Positions 19,912 through 28,141 of a DNA stretch of 64,000 nucleotides are shown here, one piece after another. The DNA is taken from the NCBI RefSeq assembly GCF_003952425.1, contig NZ_CP034449.1:3906001-3970000 (forward strand). The letters run 5' to 3'. This stretch comes from Mesorhizobium sp. M2A.F.Ca.ET.046.03.2.1. GTDB lineage: Bacteria > Pseudomonadota > Alphaproteobacteria > Rhizobiales > Rhizobiaceae. Made by a program: the position numbers and the translations under genes. Every line of letters starts with the position of its first letter. Within the stretch, counting starts at the first letter, position 1. The notes below the pieces were generated by a model. It searched no databases and was not told where the DNA came from. It was given only the letters and a program-made list of their open reading frames with translations.

Positions 19912-21726
19912 CTATCCCTCCATCTCCTCACGCAGTATCTCCAGCTCCAGCCACTCCTCCTCGAGCGCGGCGAGCGTCGTGCGCTCCTTGTCGAGCGCGG
20001 CGATGGTCTTCTGGAACGAGACGGGATCGCGTTCGTAGAAGGCGGGGTCGGCGATGTTGTTCTCCAGCCTGGCGATTGAGGCTGTCACCGCTTCGATCTT
20101 CTTGGGCAGGGAATCCAGCGCGAACTTCTGCTTGAACGAGAGCTTTTTCGCCGGGCCTTTGGGTGCGGCTTGTTCGGCCTTCGGCGAAGCCTCGGCGGCC
20201 TCGGCTTTCGATCTTGCCTTGCGGTCTTCCAGCTTCGAGCCGCCGCGCTGCGCCAGCATGTCTGAATAGCCGCCGGCATATTCGATCCAGCGGCCGTTGC
20301 CCTCCGGCGCGATCACGCTGGTGACGGTGCGGTCTAGGAAATCGCGGTCGTGGCTGACCAGGATGACAGTTCCGGAAAAGCCCGCGACCAGTTCCTGCAG
20401 CAACTCCAGCGTCTCCATGTCGAGGTCGTTGGTCGGCTCGTCGAGCACCAGAAGGTTCGCCGGGCGCGCCAGCACGCGGGCCAGAAGAAGGCGCGCGCGC
20501 TCGCCGCCGGAAAGCTCGCGCACCGGCGTGCGCGCCTGCTCCGGCTTGAACAGGAAATCCTTCATGTAGGAGACGACGTGGCGCTGCTCGCCATTGACCA
20601 GCAGGTTCTCGCCGCGCCCATCGGTAAGGTAATGCGCCAGGGTTTCGGCCGGGTCGACGGCCTCGCGCTTCTGGTCGAGTGTGGCGATCTCCAGGTTGAC
20701 GCCGAGCCGCACGCTGCCGGCATCCGGCGCGAGCTCGCCGGTCAGCATCTTCAAAAGCGTCGTCTTGCCGGCGCCGTTGGGGCCGACCAGGCCGACGCGG
20801 TCGCCGCGCTGGATGCGGGTCGAGAAACCCTTGACCACGGTGAGGTCGCCAAAGCTCTTGTCGATGCCCTTGGCCTCGATCACCAGCTTGCCGGATTCGG
20901 CGGCGTCGCTCGCCACCATGGTGGCGATGCCTTCGGCGCCGCGGTGGCTGCGGAAGCGCTGGCGCATCGTCTGCAATTCGCCGAGGCGGCGCATGTTGCG
21001 CTTGCGTCTGGCGGTCACGCCGTAGCGCAACCAATGCTCCTCGCGCACGATCTGGCGGCCGAGCTTGTGCTGCTCGCGCTCTTCCTCCTCCAACACCTGG
21101 TCGCGCCATTCCTCGAAATGGGCAAAGCCCTTGTCCAGCCGTCGCGTCTGGCCGCGATCGAGCCAGACGGTGGCGCGGGTGACGCGTTCGAGAAAGCGGC
21201 GGTCGTGCGAGATCAGGATCACCGCCGAAGAGGTGCGGGCAAGCTCCTCTTCCAGCCATTCGATCACGGAAAGGTCGAGATGGTTGGTGGGCTCGTCGAG
21301 CAGAAGGATGTCGGGTTCCGGCGCCATGACGCGCGCAAGCGCGGCGCGGCGCGCCTCGCCGCCAGACAGGTCGCCCGGCTTCTCCTCGCCGGTGAGGCCG
21401 AGATGCTCCATCAGATAGGTGGCGCGATGCGGATCGTCGGCCGGGCCGAGGCCGGCCTCGACATAGGCGCGCACGGTGGCGAAGCCATCCATATCCGGCA
21501 TCTGCGGCAGATAACGAACGGTCGCCGAGGGTTGGCGGAACACTTCGCCGTCCTGCGGCTCGATCATGCCGGCGGCGATCTTGAGCAGGGTCGACTTGCC
21601 CGAGCCGTTGCGGCCGACCAGCGCGATCTTTTCGCCGGCGGAAGCGCTGAGCGCAGCACCGTCGAGCAGCGGGGTGCCGCCGAAGGTCAGTTTAATGCCG
21701 TCGAGGTTGAGAAGTGGCGGCGCCAT
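19912..21726 (-). CDS. uup: ABC-F family ATPase, Uup type
   Basis: Soluble protein of 604 aa with two ABC domains and no membrane segments, acting on ribosomes or DNA rather than transport. Domain 1: Walker A GRNGSGKST at 38-46, signature LSGGEARRAALAR, LLLDEPTNHLD. Domain 2: Walker A GPNGAGKTT at 315-323, LSGGERARLLLAR, VLDEPTNDLDMETLELLQE, the last typical of Uup. A charged linker lies at about 205-260. The C-terminus (from about 530) is a Lys/Glu-rich coiled coil. The start at 21726 is chosen since it begins the conserved MAPPLLNLDGIKLTFGG. It lies 10 nt after the thiamine pyrophosphokinase gene, so the two form an operon. Confidence 0.93.
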   Translation of the reverse strand: MAPPLLNLDGIKLTFGGTPLLDGAALSASAGEKIALVGRNGSGKSTLLKIAAGMIEPQDGEVFRQPSATVRYLPQMPDMDGFATVRAYVEAGLGPADDPHRATYLMEHLGLTGEEKPGDLSGGEARRAALARVMAPEPDILLLDEPTNHLDLSVIEWLEEELARTSSAVILISHDRRFLERVTRATVWLDRGQTRRLDKGFAHFEEWRDQVLEEEEREQHKLGRQIVREEHWLRYGVTARRKRNMRRLGELQTMRQRFRSHRGAEGIATMVASDAAESGKLVIEAKGIDKSFGDLTVVKGFSTRIQRGDRVGLVGPNGAGKTTLLKMLTGELAPDAGSVRLGVNLEIATLDQKREAVDPAETLAHYLTDGRGENLLVNGEQRHVVSYMKDFLFKPEQARTPVRELSGGERARLLLARVLARPANLLVLDEPTNDLDMETLELLQELVAGFSGTVILVSHDRDFLDRTVTSVIAPEGNGRWIEYAGGYSDMLAQRGGSKLEDRKARSKAEAAEASPKAEQAAPKGPAKKLSFKQKFALDSLPKKIEAVTASIARLENNIADPAFYERDPVSFQKTIAALDKERTTLAALEEEWLELEILREEMEG

Positions 21727-21736
21727 ATCTGGAATG

Positions 21737-22381
21737 TCAGCTTTCGGGAAGAGGATAGGGGTGGGCCAGAAGCAGCGCCCGGCCGCGCTCCAGCGCGATG
21801 CCAAGCCGCCCTTTGACCTCGTTTGATATAGTGAGCGAGGAGCCGAACGCCACCTCGACGCGGTCGAGCGGCCATTTGGCGCCGGTGACCGTCAGGCCGG
21901 ACAGGTCGGAGAAGCCGAGCACCGAAAACAGGGTGCTGTCCGCATAGTCGAAACTGGCTTTGCCAGGCAGGATGGGAACGCCTTCCTGTGCGCCGCTCGT
22001 CAGCAACACGGTCGTGCCCGCTTCTGCCAGCCGCACGGCGAGCGCCAGATGCAGGGAGGCATGGTCGGCGCGCTTGCCGCCGAAGGCGCCGGCAAGCACG
22101 AGGCTGGTGGCGCCGCGCTGGAGCGCTTCCGCTATTGCAAGCTCGCCATCGGTCATGTCCTTCTCGGCCGGGAAGATTTTTTGTGGGACGGAAGCCAGAT
22201 CTTCGGGCAGGTTGGCCGGCACCGAGTCGAAATCGCCGACCCAGAGCTCGGGGACAAGGCCCAGCATGCGGGCATGGCCGATGCCGGCGTCGGCGGCGAT
22301 GACGCGCGAACCAGCGATCTGGCGTTCGAGCCGGGGCGTGCGGATAAGCTCGCCGCCAAGCAGGATGGTGAATGTGCCCAT
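21737..22381 (-). CDS. thiN: Thiamine pyrophosphokinase
   Basis: Transfers pyrophosphate from ATP to thiamine, giving the cofactor TPP. 214 aa when started at 22381 (MGTFTILLGGELIRTPRL). Family motifs are present: ADAGIGHA, the acidic GDFDSV, and FPAEKDMTDGELAI, which bind metal and nucleotide. The C-terminal substrate-binding beta domain includes GFSDLSGLTVTGAKWPL and SLTISNEV. It lies divergent to the TPP-riboswitch thiBPQ operon, so imported thiamine can be activated by the neighbouring gene. The symbol thiN is by analogy. Confidence 0.9.
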   Translation of the reverse strand: MGTFTILLGGELIRTPRLERQIAGSRVIAADAGIGHARMLGLVPELWVGDFDSVPANLPEDLASVPQKIFPAEKDMTDGELAIAEALQRGATSLVLAGAFGGKRADHASLHLALAVRLAEAGTTVLLTSGAQEGVPILPGKASFDYADSTLFSVLGFSDLSGLTVTGAKWPLDRVEVAFGSSLTISNEVKGRLGIALERGRALLLAHPYPLPES

Positions 22382-22513
22382 GGCCGTCGCCCTTACCAGC
22401 CCGCCGGGGGAAACGGAAGCCGGAAGCGCCGCGCTTCGGTTCCTGCCTCGGAACATTAGCTGCCCGGCAAACTTCCGCTTGCACGCCGCTTCGGCCGGGC
22501 CTATCTGTCGAGA

Positions 22514-22607
22514 CGCTCTAACGGGGTGCCGGACGTGATCCGGCTGAGAGGCAATCGAGCCAACCCGCTGAACCTGATCCGGTTTGTACCGGCGGAGGGA
22601 TTAGACG
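22514..22607 (+). promoter_or_regulatory. TPP riboswitch (THI element) of thiBPQ
   Basis: The conserved THI-box blocks are visible in order: ACGGGGTGCC (22521-22530), GGCTGAGAGG (22542-22551), ACCCGCTGAACCTGATCCGG (22563-22582) and GGCGGAGGGATTAGACG to 22607. The ends pair as P1 (CTCTAA with TTAGACG, one bulge). It binds TPP and should switch off thiamine import when TPP is plentiful. Confidence 0.95.
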
Positions 22608-22620
22608 TTTCGGACCATCC

Positions 22621-22659
22621 GGCGCCTCAATTCCTTGTCACTCGAACGAAGGAGGCGCC
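22621..22659 (+). promoter_or_regulatory. Shine-Dalgarno-sequestering hairpin below the TPP riboswitch
   Basis: GGCGCCTC (22621-22628) is perfectly complementary to GAGGCGCC (22652-22659), which contains the end of the ribosome-binding site AAGGAGG (22649-22655) just before the thiB ATG at 22661. This suggests control of translation initiation rather than termination. No T run follows. Confidence 0.6.
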
Positions 22660-22660
22660 G

Positions 22661-23671
22661 ATGCGCGCGATATTGTCCAAGCTTATTCTCGCAGCCGGTC
22701 TTTTGTCGCTTCTGGCCGGTGTTGCGCCTGCCGTCGCCGAGGACAAGCTCACCGTCTATACCTATGAAAGCTTCACTGCCGATTGGGGGCCCGGACCGGC
22801 GGTGAAGAAGGAATTCGAAGCCGAATGTGGCTGCGATCTCGAATTCGTCTCGGTCGCCGATGGCGTCGCGCTGCTCAACCGCGTCAAGCTCGAGGGCGCC
22901 GGCACCAAGGCCGACATCGTCCTCGGCCTCGACACCAACCTGACCGCGGACGCCAAGGCGAGCGGGCTGTTCGCGCCGCATGGCGACGTCTCGGGTATCA
23001 ACGTGCCGGGCGGCTGGAGCGACGACACTTTCGTGCCGTTCGACTATGGCTATTTCGCCGTCGTCTATGACACGCAGAAGCTAAAAGTCCCGCCGAAGAG
23101 CCTGAAGGACCTGATCGAGGGTAGCGGCACCGACAAGATCGTCATCCAGGATCCGCGCACCTCGACGCCCGGCCTCGGCCTGCTCTTGTGGGTGAAGTCT
23201 GTCTATGGCGACAAGGCGCCGGAGGCCTGGGCCAAGCTCAAGACGAAAGTGCTGACGGTGACGCCGGGTTGGAGCGAGGCCTATGGCCTGTTCACCAAGG
23301 GCGAGGCGCCGATGGTGCTCTCCTACACCACCTCGCCGGCCTATCACATGGTGGCCGAGAACACCGAGCGCTATCAGGCGGCGTCCTTCGAGGAAGGCGA
23401 ATACCTGCAGATCGAGGTTGCCGGCATCACCACGACGGGTGCCAAGAACCCGCTGACGCAAAAGTTCATCGCCTTCATGACCGGGCCGAAATTCCAGGAC
23501 GTCATCCCGGAAACCAACTGGATGTTCCCGGCCGGCAAGACCGACAAGCCGCTCAACCCGGCCTTCGACAAACTGGTCAAGCCGACCAAGACCCTGCTGT
23601 TCAGCCCGGAGGAGGTTGCCGCCAACCGCAAGGCGTGGGCGGATGAGTGGCTGGCGGTGATGAGCAAGTAG
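22661..23671 (+). CDS. thiB: Thiamine ABC transporter, substrate-binding protein ThiB
   Basis: Periplasmic thiamine/TPP-binding protein of 336 aa. The signal peptide ends at about residue 26 (AVA) and the mature part starts [19 protein letters not shown], characteristic of Thi[14 protein letters not shown] and [19 protein letters not shown] are further family blocks. The start is fixed by AAGGAGG 5 nt upstream; a longer open frame begins inside the riboswitch and is not real. First gene of thiBPQ, but separated from thiP by a 222-bp gap filled with a palindromic repeat. Confidence 0.95.
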   Translation: MRAILSKLILAAGLLSLLAGVAPAVAEDKLTVYTYESFTADWGPGPAVKKEFEAECGCDLEFVSVADGVALLNRVKLEGAGTKADIVLGLDTNLTADAKASGLFAPHGDVSGINVPGGWSDDTFVPFDYGYFAVVYDTQKLKVPPKSLKDLIEGSGTDKIVIQDPRTSTPGLGLLLWVKSVYGDKAPEAWAKLKTKVLTVTPGWSEAYGLFTKGEAPMVLSYTTSPAYHMVAENTERYQAASFEEGEYLQIEVAGITTTGAKNPLTQKFIAFMTGPKFQDVIPETNWMFPAGKTDKPLNPAFDKLVKPTKTLLFSPEEVAANRKAWADEWLAVMSK

Positions 23672-23683
23672 GCTGCGATGCTT

Positions 23684-23850
23684 GCGCCAAGGCCCCCCTC
23701 TCTGTCCTGCCGGACATCTCCCCCTCAAGGGGGAGATTGGCTGTCACGCCGGCTTTCGCCCATCTCCGACGTTGCAGGATCGAGCGGGGCGTCGACGCTG
23801 CCAATCTCCCCCCTAGAGGGGGAGATGGCCGGCAGGACAGAGGGAGGCGC
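23684..23850. repeat. MITE-like inverted repeat (family A, complete) inside thiBPQ
   Basis: Two arms of about 50-58 bp (23684-23741 and 23800-23850) are inverted copies with few mismatches. Each holds TGTCCTGCCGG and a CTCCCCC...GGGGGAG hairpin ending GATTGGC. About 58 bp lie between the arms. Related single arms are at 4701-4770 and 6259-6332. The element lies between thiB and thiP in the same operon, so the mRNA would carry a large stem-loop there. Confidence 0.75.
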
Positions 23851-23893
23851 GAAGGAACGCGGCGTTGCCTAGCTGAAGCTCGCATGGTGCGGC

Positions 23894-25510
23894 GTGCACT
23901 CCGCGCGTGACTCCCGCGTCACCGCCAGTGTCGTCGCGCTCGCGGCCATCGCCGCGCTCATCGGCGGCGCCTTCGCTGGCCTCATCCTCGAAGGCGCGCA
24001 CGACCTCTCCGGCGCTGCCGCCGCCTTCGACGGCTACCTCCTGCGCGTGGCCCGCTTCACGCTGTGGCAAGCATTGCTCTCGACGCTGCTGTCGGTCGCG
24101 CCGGCGCTGCTGGTGGCACGCGCGCTTTCAAGGCATCCGGCCTTTCCCGGGCGTCGCCTGATCCTGCAGCTCTTCACCGTGCCGCTGGCGTTGCCGGCGA
24201 TCGTCGCGGCGCTCGGCATATTGGCGCTTTACGGCCGCGCCGGGTACTTTGCCGGCGTCTTCGCCCGGTTCGGCGGCGGAGAGTGGCCCGGCATCTACGG
24301 CCTCTCCGGCATCCTGGTCGCGCATGTCTTCTTCAACCTGCCTCTGGCGACGCGCTTGTTCCTGGAGGCGCTGGGCACCATTCCCGCCGACCAGTGGCGG
24401 CTGGCGAGCCAGCTCGGCATGGGCGCCCGGCCGGCCTTCCGGCTGATCGAATGGCCGGTGCTGCGCGCGGCCTTGCCGGGCGTCGCCGGGCTGGTCTTCA
24501 TGCTCTGCATCACGTCCTTCACCATCGTGCTGACGCTGGGCGGCGGGCCGGCCGCGACGACGCTCGAGGTCGCCATCTACCAGGCGCTGCGCTTCGACTT
24601 CGATCCGGCCCGTGCGGTGGTGCTGACGCTGCTACAGATCGCGCTCACCTTCGTCGTGGTCGCAGCGCTCACGCGGCTTGGCGCCAACACGGTCGGCGAC
24701 GCCAATCTGCCGGTCGCGCCCCGCCGCTACCTTTCGGCGGGCCGGATCGAAAGCCTACTGAATGCCGGCCTCATCGCGCTCGCCCTGCTGTTCGTCGCCG
24801 GACCGATGGCGGCGACGGTGGTTTCGGGCCTTCAGGCCGATCTCGGCCGATTGGCGGGCGAGGAAGCGGTGCGCCGCGCGACGCTTACTAGCGCCGGGCT
24901 CGCCTTGATCGCGGCGCTGCTCAGCGTGTCGCTGTCGCTGGTATTGATCGCGGCGCGGCGCGCATTGGCTTTGCGTCGCCGTGCCGGCAGCGCCATGTCG
25001 CTGCTCGAGCATGCCGCCGACACCGGCGCCGGCTTCGTGCTCGTCGTGCCGCCGATAGTTCTTGGCGCCGGCTGGTTCCTGGCGCTGCGCAACATCACCG
25101 ATGTCTTTGCCGTCGCGCCGGTGATGGTCGTCGCCGTCAACGCGGTGATGGCGATGCCCTTCGCCATCCGTGCCATTCGCCCAGCCTATGACGCGGCGAG
25201 CGAACGCCATGAGCGGCTTTGCCTGGCGCTTGGCATATCCGGCTGGACCCGGCTCAGCCTGATCGACTGGCCGTCGCTCAGGCGGCCCTTGGCCACCGGC
25301 TTCGCTTTCGCCATGGCGCTGTCGCTCGGCGATCTCGGCGTGATCGCGCTGTTCGGCAGCGATTCCGTGCAGACCTTGCCCTATCTTCTGCTTGCGCGCA
25401 TGGGCAGCTACCGGACCGCCGACGCGGCGGGGCTCGCCTTGCTGCTCGGCCTGGTTTGCCTGATGCTGGTCGTCGTCGCCGATGGGCTGGGGCGGGAAGC
25501 AAGGGCATGA
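23894..25510 (+). CDS. thiP: Thiamine ABC transporter, permease ThiP
   Basis: Inner-membrane permease of 538 aa made of two fused permease halves with about twelve helices, the known ThiP layout. Each half has an EAA-type cytoplasmic loop ([21 protein letters not shown] and [21 protein letters not shown]). It starts with GTG at 23894 by best fit to the family N-terminus; no strong ribosome-binding site is visible, because the family A repeat lies just upstream. The stop overlaps the thiQ start (ATGA). Confidence 0.92.
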   Translation: MHSARDSRVTASVVALAAIAALIGGAFAGLILEGAHDLSGAAAAFDGYLLRVARFTLWQALLSTLLSVAPALLVARALSRHPAFPGRRLILQLFTVPLALPAIVAALGILALYGRAGYFAGVFARFGGGEWPGIYGLSGILVAHVFFNLPLATRLFLEALGTIPADQWRLASQLGMGARPAFRLIEWPVLRAALPGVAGLVFMLCITSFTIVLTLGGGPAATTLEVAIYQALRFDFDPARAVVLTLLQIALTFVVVAALTRLGANTVGDANLPVAPRRYLSAGRIESLLNAGLIALALLFVAGPMAATVVSGLQADLGRLAGEEAVRRATLTSAGLALIAALLSVSLSLVLIAARRALALRRRAGSAMSLLEHAADTGAGFVLVVPPIVLGAGWFLALRNITDVFAVAPVMVVAVNAVMAMPFAIRAIRPAYDAASERHERLCLALGISGWTRLSLIDWPSLRRPLATGFAFAMALSLGDLGVIALFGSDSVQTLPYLLLARMGSYRTADAAGLALLLGLVCLMLVVVADGLGREARA

Positions 25511-26295
25511 CATCGACGGATAACGGCATCGCGGCAGGGAAGGCGCTGACCGTCACACTCGAAGACGTGTCGTTCAGCTATGGCGAATCGTCCTTCCGCT
25601 TCAATGCCGAGTTCGCGGCGGGCAGGATCACCGCCATCATGGGGCCGAGCGGCTCCGGCAAGTCGACGCTGCTCAATCTGATAGCCGGCTTCGAAACACC
25701 TAATAGCGGCAAGGTGCTGATCGGCGGCATCGATATCGGCGCCACGCCGCCCTCGGCGCGACCGGTGTCGATGGTGTTCCAGGAAAACAATCTGTTCGCG
25801 CATCTTACGGTCGAGGCCAATGTCGGGCTCGGCCGCTCGCCGTCGCTGAAGCTCGGCGATGGCGATCGCGCCGCCGTCGCCGAGGCGCTGGCGCGCGTCG
25901 GCCTGGCCGGCAAGGAAAAGCGGCTGCCGCGCGAGCTTTCCGGCGGCGAAAGGCAGCGCGTCGCGCTGGCGCGGGTGCTGCTGCGTGACCGGCCCGTCTT
26001 GCTGCTCGACGAACCTTTCGCGTCGCTCGGCCCGGCGCTGCGCGAGGACATGCTCGACCTTCTCGCCGGCATCCATGCCGAGCGCAAAATGACGGTGCTG
26101 TTCGTCACCCATCAGCCGGAAGATGCGCGCCGCATCGGCCAGAACGTGGCCTTTCTGGATGAGGGCAGGATCGCGGCGACCGGGCCGGCTGATGATTTCT
26201 TCGATCGGTCTGGACCGGATGCGTTCCGGCGCTATATCGGCGATCGAGGCGGCACCGTTGCCGGATCACAACATATTGCCCGGAAGCGGACATAA
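25507..26295 (+). CDS. thiQ: Thiamine ABC transporter, ATP-binding protein ThiQ
   Basis: ATPase of 262 aa energising thiamine import. Walker [10 protein letters not shown] at 46-54, Q-loop VFQENNLF, signature [16 protein letters not shown], Walker [12 protein letters not shown] and H-loop FVTHQPEDA are all intact. The ATG overlaps the thiP stop by 4 nt, so the two are translationally coupled. It completes the operon governed by the TPP riboswitch. Confidence 0.94.
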   Translation: MTSTDNGIAAGKALTVTLEDVSFSYGESSFRFNAEFAAGRITAIMGPSGSGKSTLLNLIAGFETPNSGKVLIGGIDIGATPPSARPVSMVFQENNLFAHLTVEANVGLGRSPSLKLGDGDRAAVAEALARVGLAGKEKRLPRELSGGERQRVALARVLLRDRPVLLLDEPFASLGPALREDMLDLLAGIHAERKMTVLFVTHQPEDARRIGQNVAFLDEGRIAATGPADDFFDRSGPDAFRRYIGDRGGTVAGSQHIARKRT

Positions 26296-26448
26296 TTTAC
26301 GCTCAAACCGGCAACGGGTGATCCGGCGTTTGCTTGCCTTGTCCGGGGGAGTATGGCTAGGTCCGGCCATGCAGGTCCGGCGGGGCCGCGATTTGCCGAA
26401 AGATTTCGAAAGGAAGCCGATCTGTCGACCGGCGCTGAGAAAGTGTGG

Positions 26449-27915
26449 ATGAGGCCACTGGCACGATTTTTCGCGCTGGCGGGCGTTGCCGTGCTGGCGA
26501 GCTGTCAGATGTTCACGCCGCCGGACGTGCAGGAGAGCGGCTTCCAGCCTTCCGACAAGCCGATCACCGTCGACAATGTCGTCGCCAACGCCAAGCTCGC
26601 CGAAATGGCGAAAGCGCAGCATCCGCGCATTCTCGCCACCTATGGCGGCGAGTATTCCGACCCGAAGCTCGAACGCATGGTGGCCAAGGTCGTCGGCAAT
26701 CTGACCGTGGTGTCGGCCAACCCGACCCAGACCTATCGCATCACCATCCTCAACTCGCCCAACGTCAACGCCTTCGCGCTGCCGGGCGGCTATCTCTATG
26801 TGACGCGCGGCCTGCTGGCGCTGGCCAATGATTCCTCCGAGCTTGCCGCCGTCATCGCCCATGAGATGGGCCACGTCACGGCGAATCACGGGCTGCAACG
26901 GCAGCAGCTCGAGGCCGAGGAAGGCCTGGCGACCAAGGTGGTGTCGGACGTGCTTGGCGACAGCCCGACCGCCAAGGCGGCCCTGATCCGCGGCAAGCTT
27001 CGGCTGGCGCAGTTCTCGCGCAACCAGGAACTGCAGGCCGACGCCATCGGCATCAAGTCGATCGGCGAGGCGGGCTACGATCCTTACGCAGCTGGCCGCT
27101 TCCTGCAGTCGATGTCGGCCTATACCGATTTCCGCTCGGTCAGCGGCGCCACCGACGCCAGCCTCGACTTCCTGGCGACGCACCCCAACACGCCGCAACG
27201 CATCGAACTGGCGCAGCGCCTTGCGCGCAATTTCGGCCCCCCCGGCGTCGGCACGCGCGACCGCGACGCATTCCTCGCGGGCATTGACGGTCTGCTTTAC
27301 GGCGACACGCCGGAAGAAGGCTATGTGCGCGGCCAAACCTTCATGCACCCCAATCTCGGGGTCTCCTTCACCGTGCCGGACGGTTTCGTCATCGACAATT
27401 CGGCGGCCGCCGTCACCGCGACCGGGCCGGGCGACATCGCCATCCGTTTCGACGGCGTGGCGATCGACAAGTCGGTGTCGCTGACCGATTACATCCGCAG
27501 CGGCTGGGTGGCGGGGCTCGAAGACGCCAGCGTGCGCCAGGAGACGATCAACGGCAATGAGGCAGCGATGGCGCATGCCAACGCGCAAGGCTGGCAGTTC
27601 GACATCGCGGTGATCCGCGCCGGCGGGCAGGTCTACAGGCTGCTGACGGCCGCGCCCTCGGCCAGCGCTTCGCTGGATCCTGTGGCGCGCTCGGTCAGCG
27701 GCTCCTTCCGAGTGCTCACCCCAGCCGAGAAGGCGGCGCTTAAGCCGCTGCATATCCGGGTCGTCACCGTCCAGGCCGGCCAGACCATGGGCTCGCTCGC
27801 CGCGCAAATGGTCGGCGTCGACCGCAAGCTCGATCTGTTCCGTGTGCTCAACGCCATGTCGCCGGGCGCCAGCGTATCGGCCGGCGACAAGGTCAAGATC
27901 GTCACCGACAAGTAG
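26449..27915 (+). CDS. M48-family metalloprotease, lipoprotein
   Basis: 488 aa. The start at 26449 gives a lipoprotein signal with lipobox LASC and Cys19, so the protein should be anchored to a membrane on the periplasmic side. The zinc motif HEMGH is at 138-142 and the third ligand region QELQADAIGIKSI follows, as in BepA/Ste24-like peptidases that act on outer-membrane proteins. The C-terminal 55 residues (VVTVQAGQTMGSLAAQMV ... VSAGDKVKIVTDK) resemble a LysM-like fold. An upstream frame extension to 26353 lacks a signal and is rejected. Confidence 0.88.
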   Translation: MRPLARFFALAGVAVLASCQMFTPPDVQESGFQPSDKPITVDNVVANAKLAEMAKAQHPRILATYGGEYSDPKLERMVAKVVGNLTVVSANPTQTYRITILNSPNVNAFALPGGYLYVTRGLLALANDSSELAAVIAHEMGHVTANHGLQRQQLEAEEGLATKVVSDVLGDSPTAKAALIRGKLRLAQFSRNQELQADAIGIKSIGEAGYDPYAAGRFLQSMSAYTDFRSVSGATDASLDFLATHPNTPQRIELAQRLARNFGPPGVGTRDRDAFLAGIDGLLYGDTPEEGYVRGQTFMHPNLGVSFTVPDGFVIDNSAAAVTATGPGDIAIRFDGVAIDKSVSLTDYIRSGWVAGLEDASVRQETINGNEAAMAHANAQGWQFDIAVIRAGGQVYRLLTAAPSASASLDPVARSVSGSFRVLTPAEKAALKPLHIRVVTVQAGQTMGSLAAQMVGVDRKLDLFRVLNAMSPGASVSAGDKVKIVTDK

Positions 27916-27974
27916 GGCTCCGCATTCGCGTTCGTGCGGCCCGGCGCTTTGAGAGCTTGCCGCGATGTGCGATC

Positions 27975-28080
27975 CCTAAAGCGCGTCGCGACCTTTCAGA
28001 TTCGCTCCATGCGCGTAGGTTTTTGGTCACGCGTTTCTTTGTCCCGAAACCGATTCACACTTTCGGGATACATGCTTTAA
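27975..28080. repeat. Rhizobial intergenic palindromic repeat
   Basis: The block with TTTCTTTGTCCCGAAACCG ... CACACTTTCGGGATACATGC and the preceding AAAGCGCGTCGCGACCTTTC resembles the GCATGATCCCGAAAAGTG repeats common in this group (compare 39645-39690). It lies in the 226-bp gap between convergent genes. Nothing else is visible there. Confidence 0.6.
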
Positions 28081-28141
28081 GCCGCGCAATCGACATGGCG
28101 ACATGCGTTGTCCCGGCTGGTCCGGCCACGCGTCGCGGCTG

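Noticed and set aside
22526..22660. N-terminal extension of ThiB starting at a GTG
   Set aside because: It is the TPP riboswitch itself; the signal peptide and ribosome-binding site place the start at 22661.
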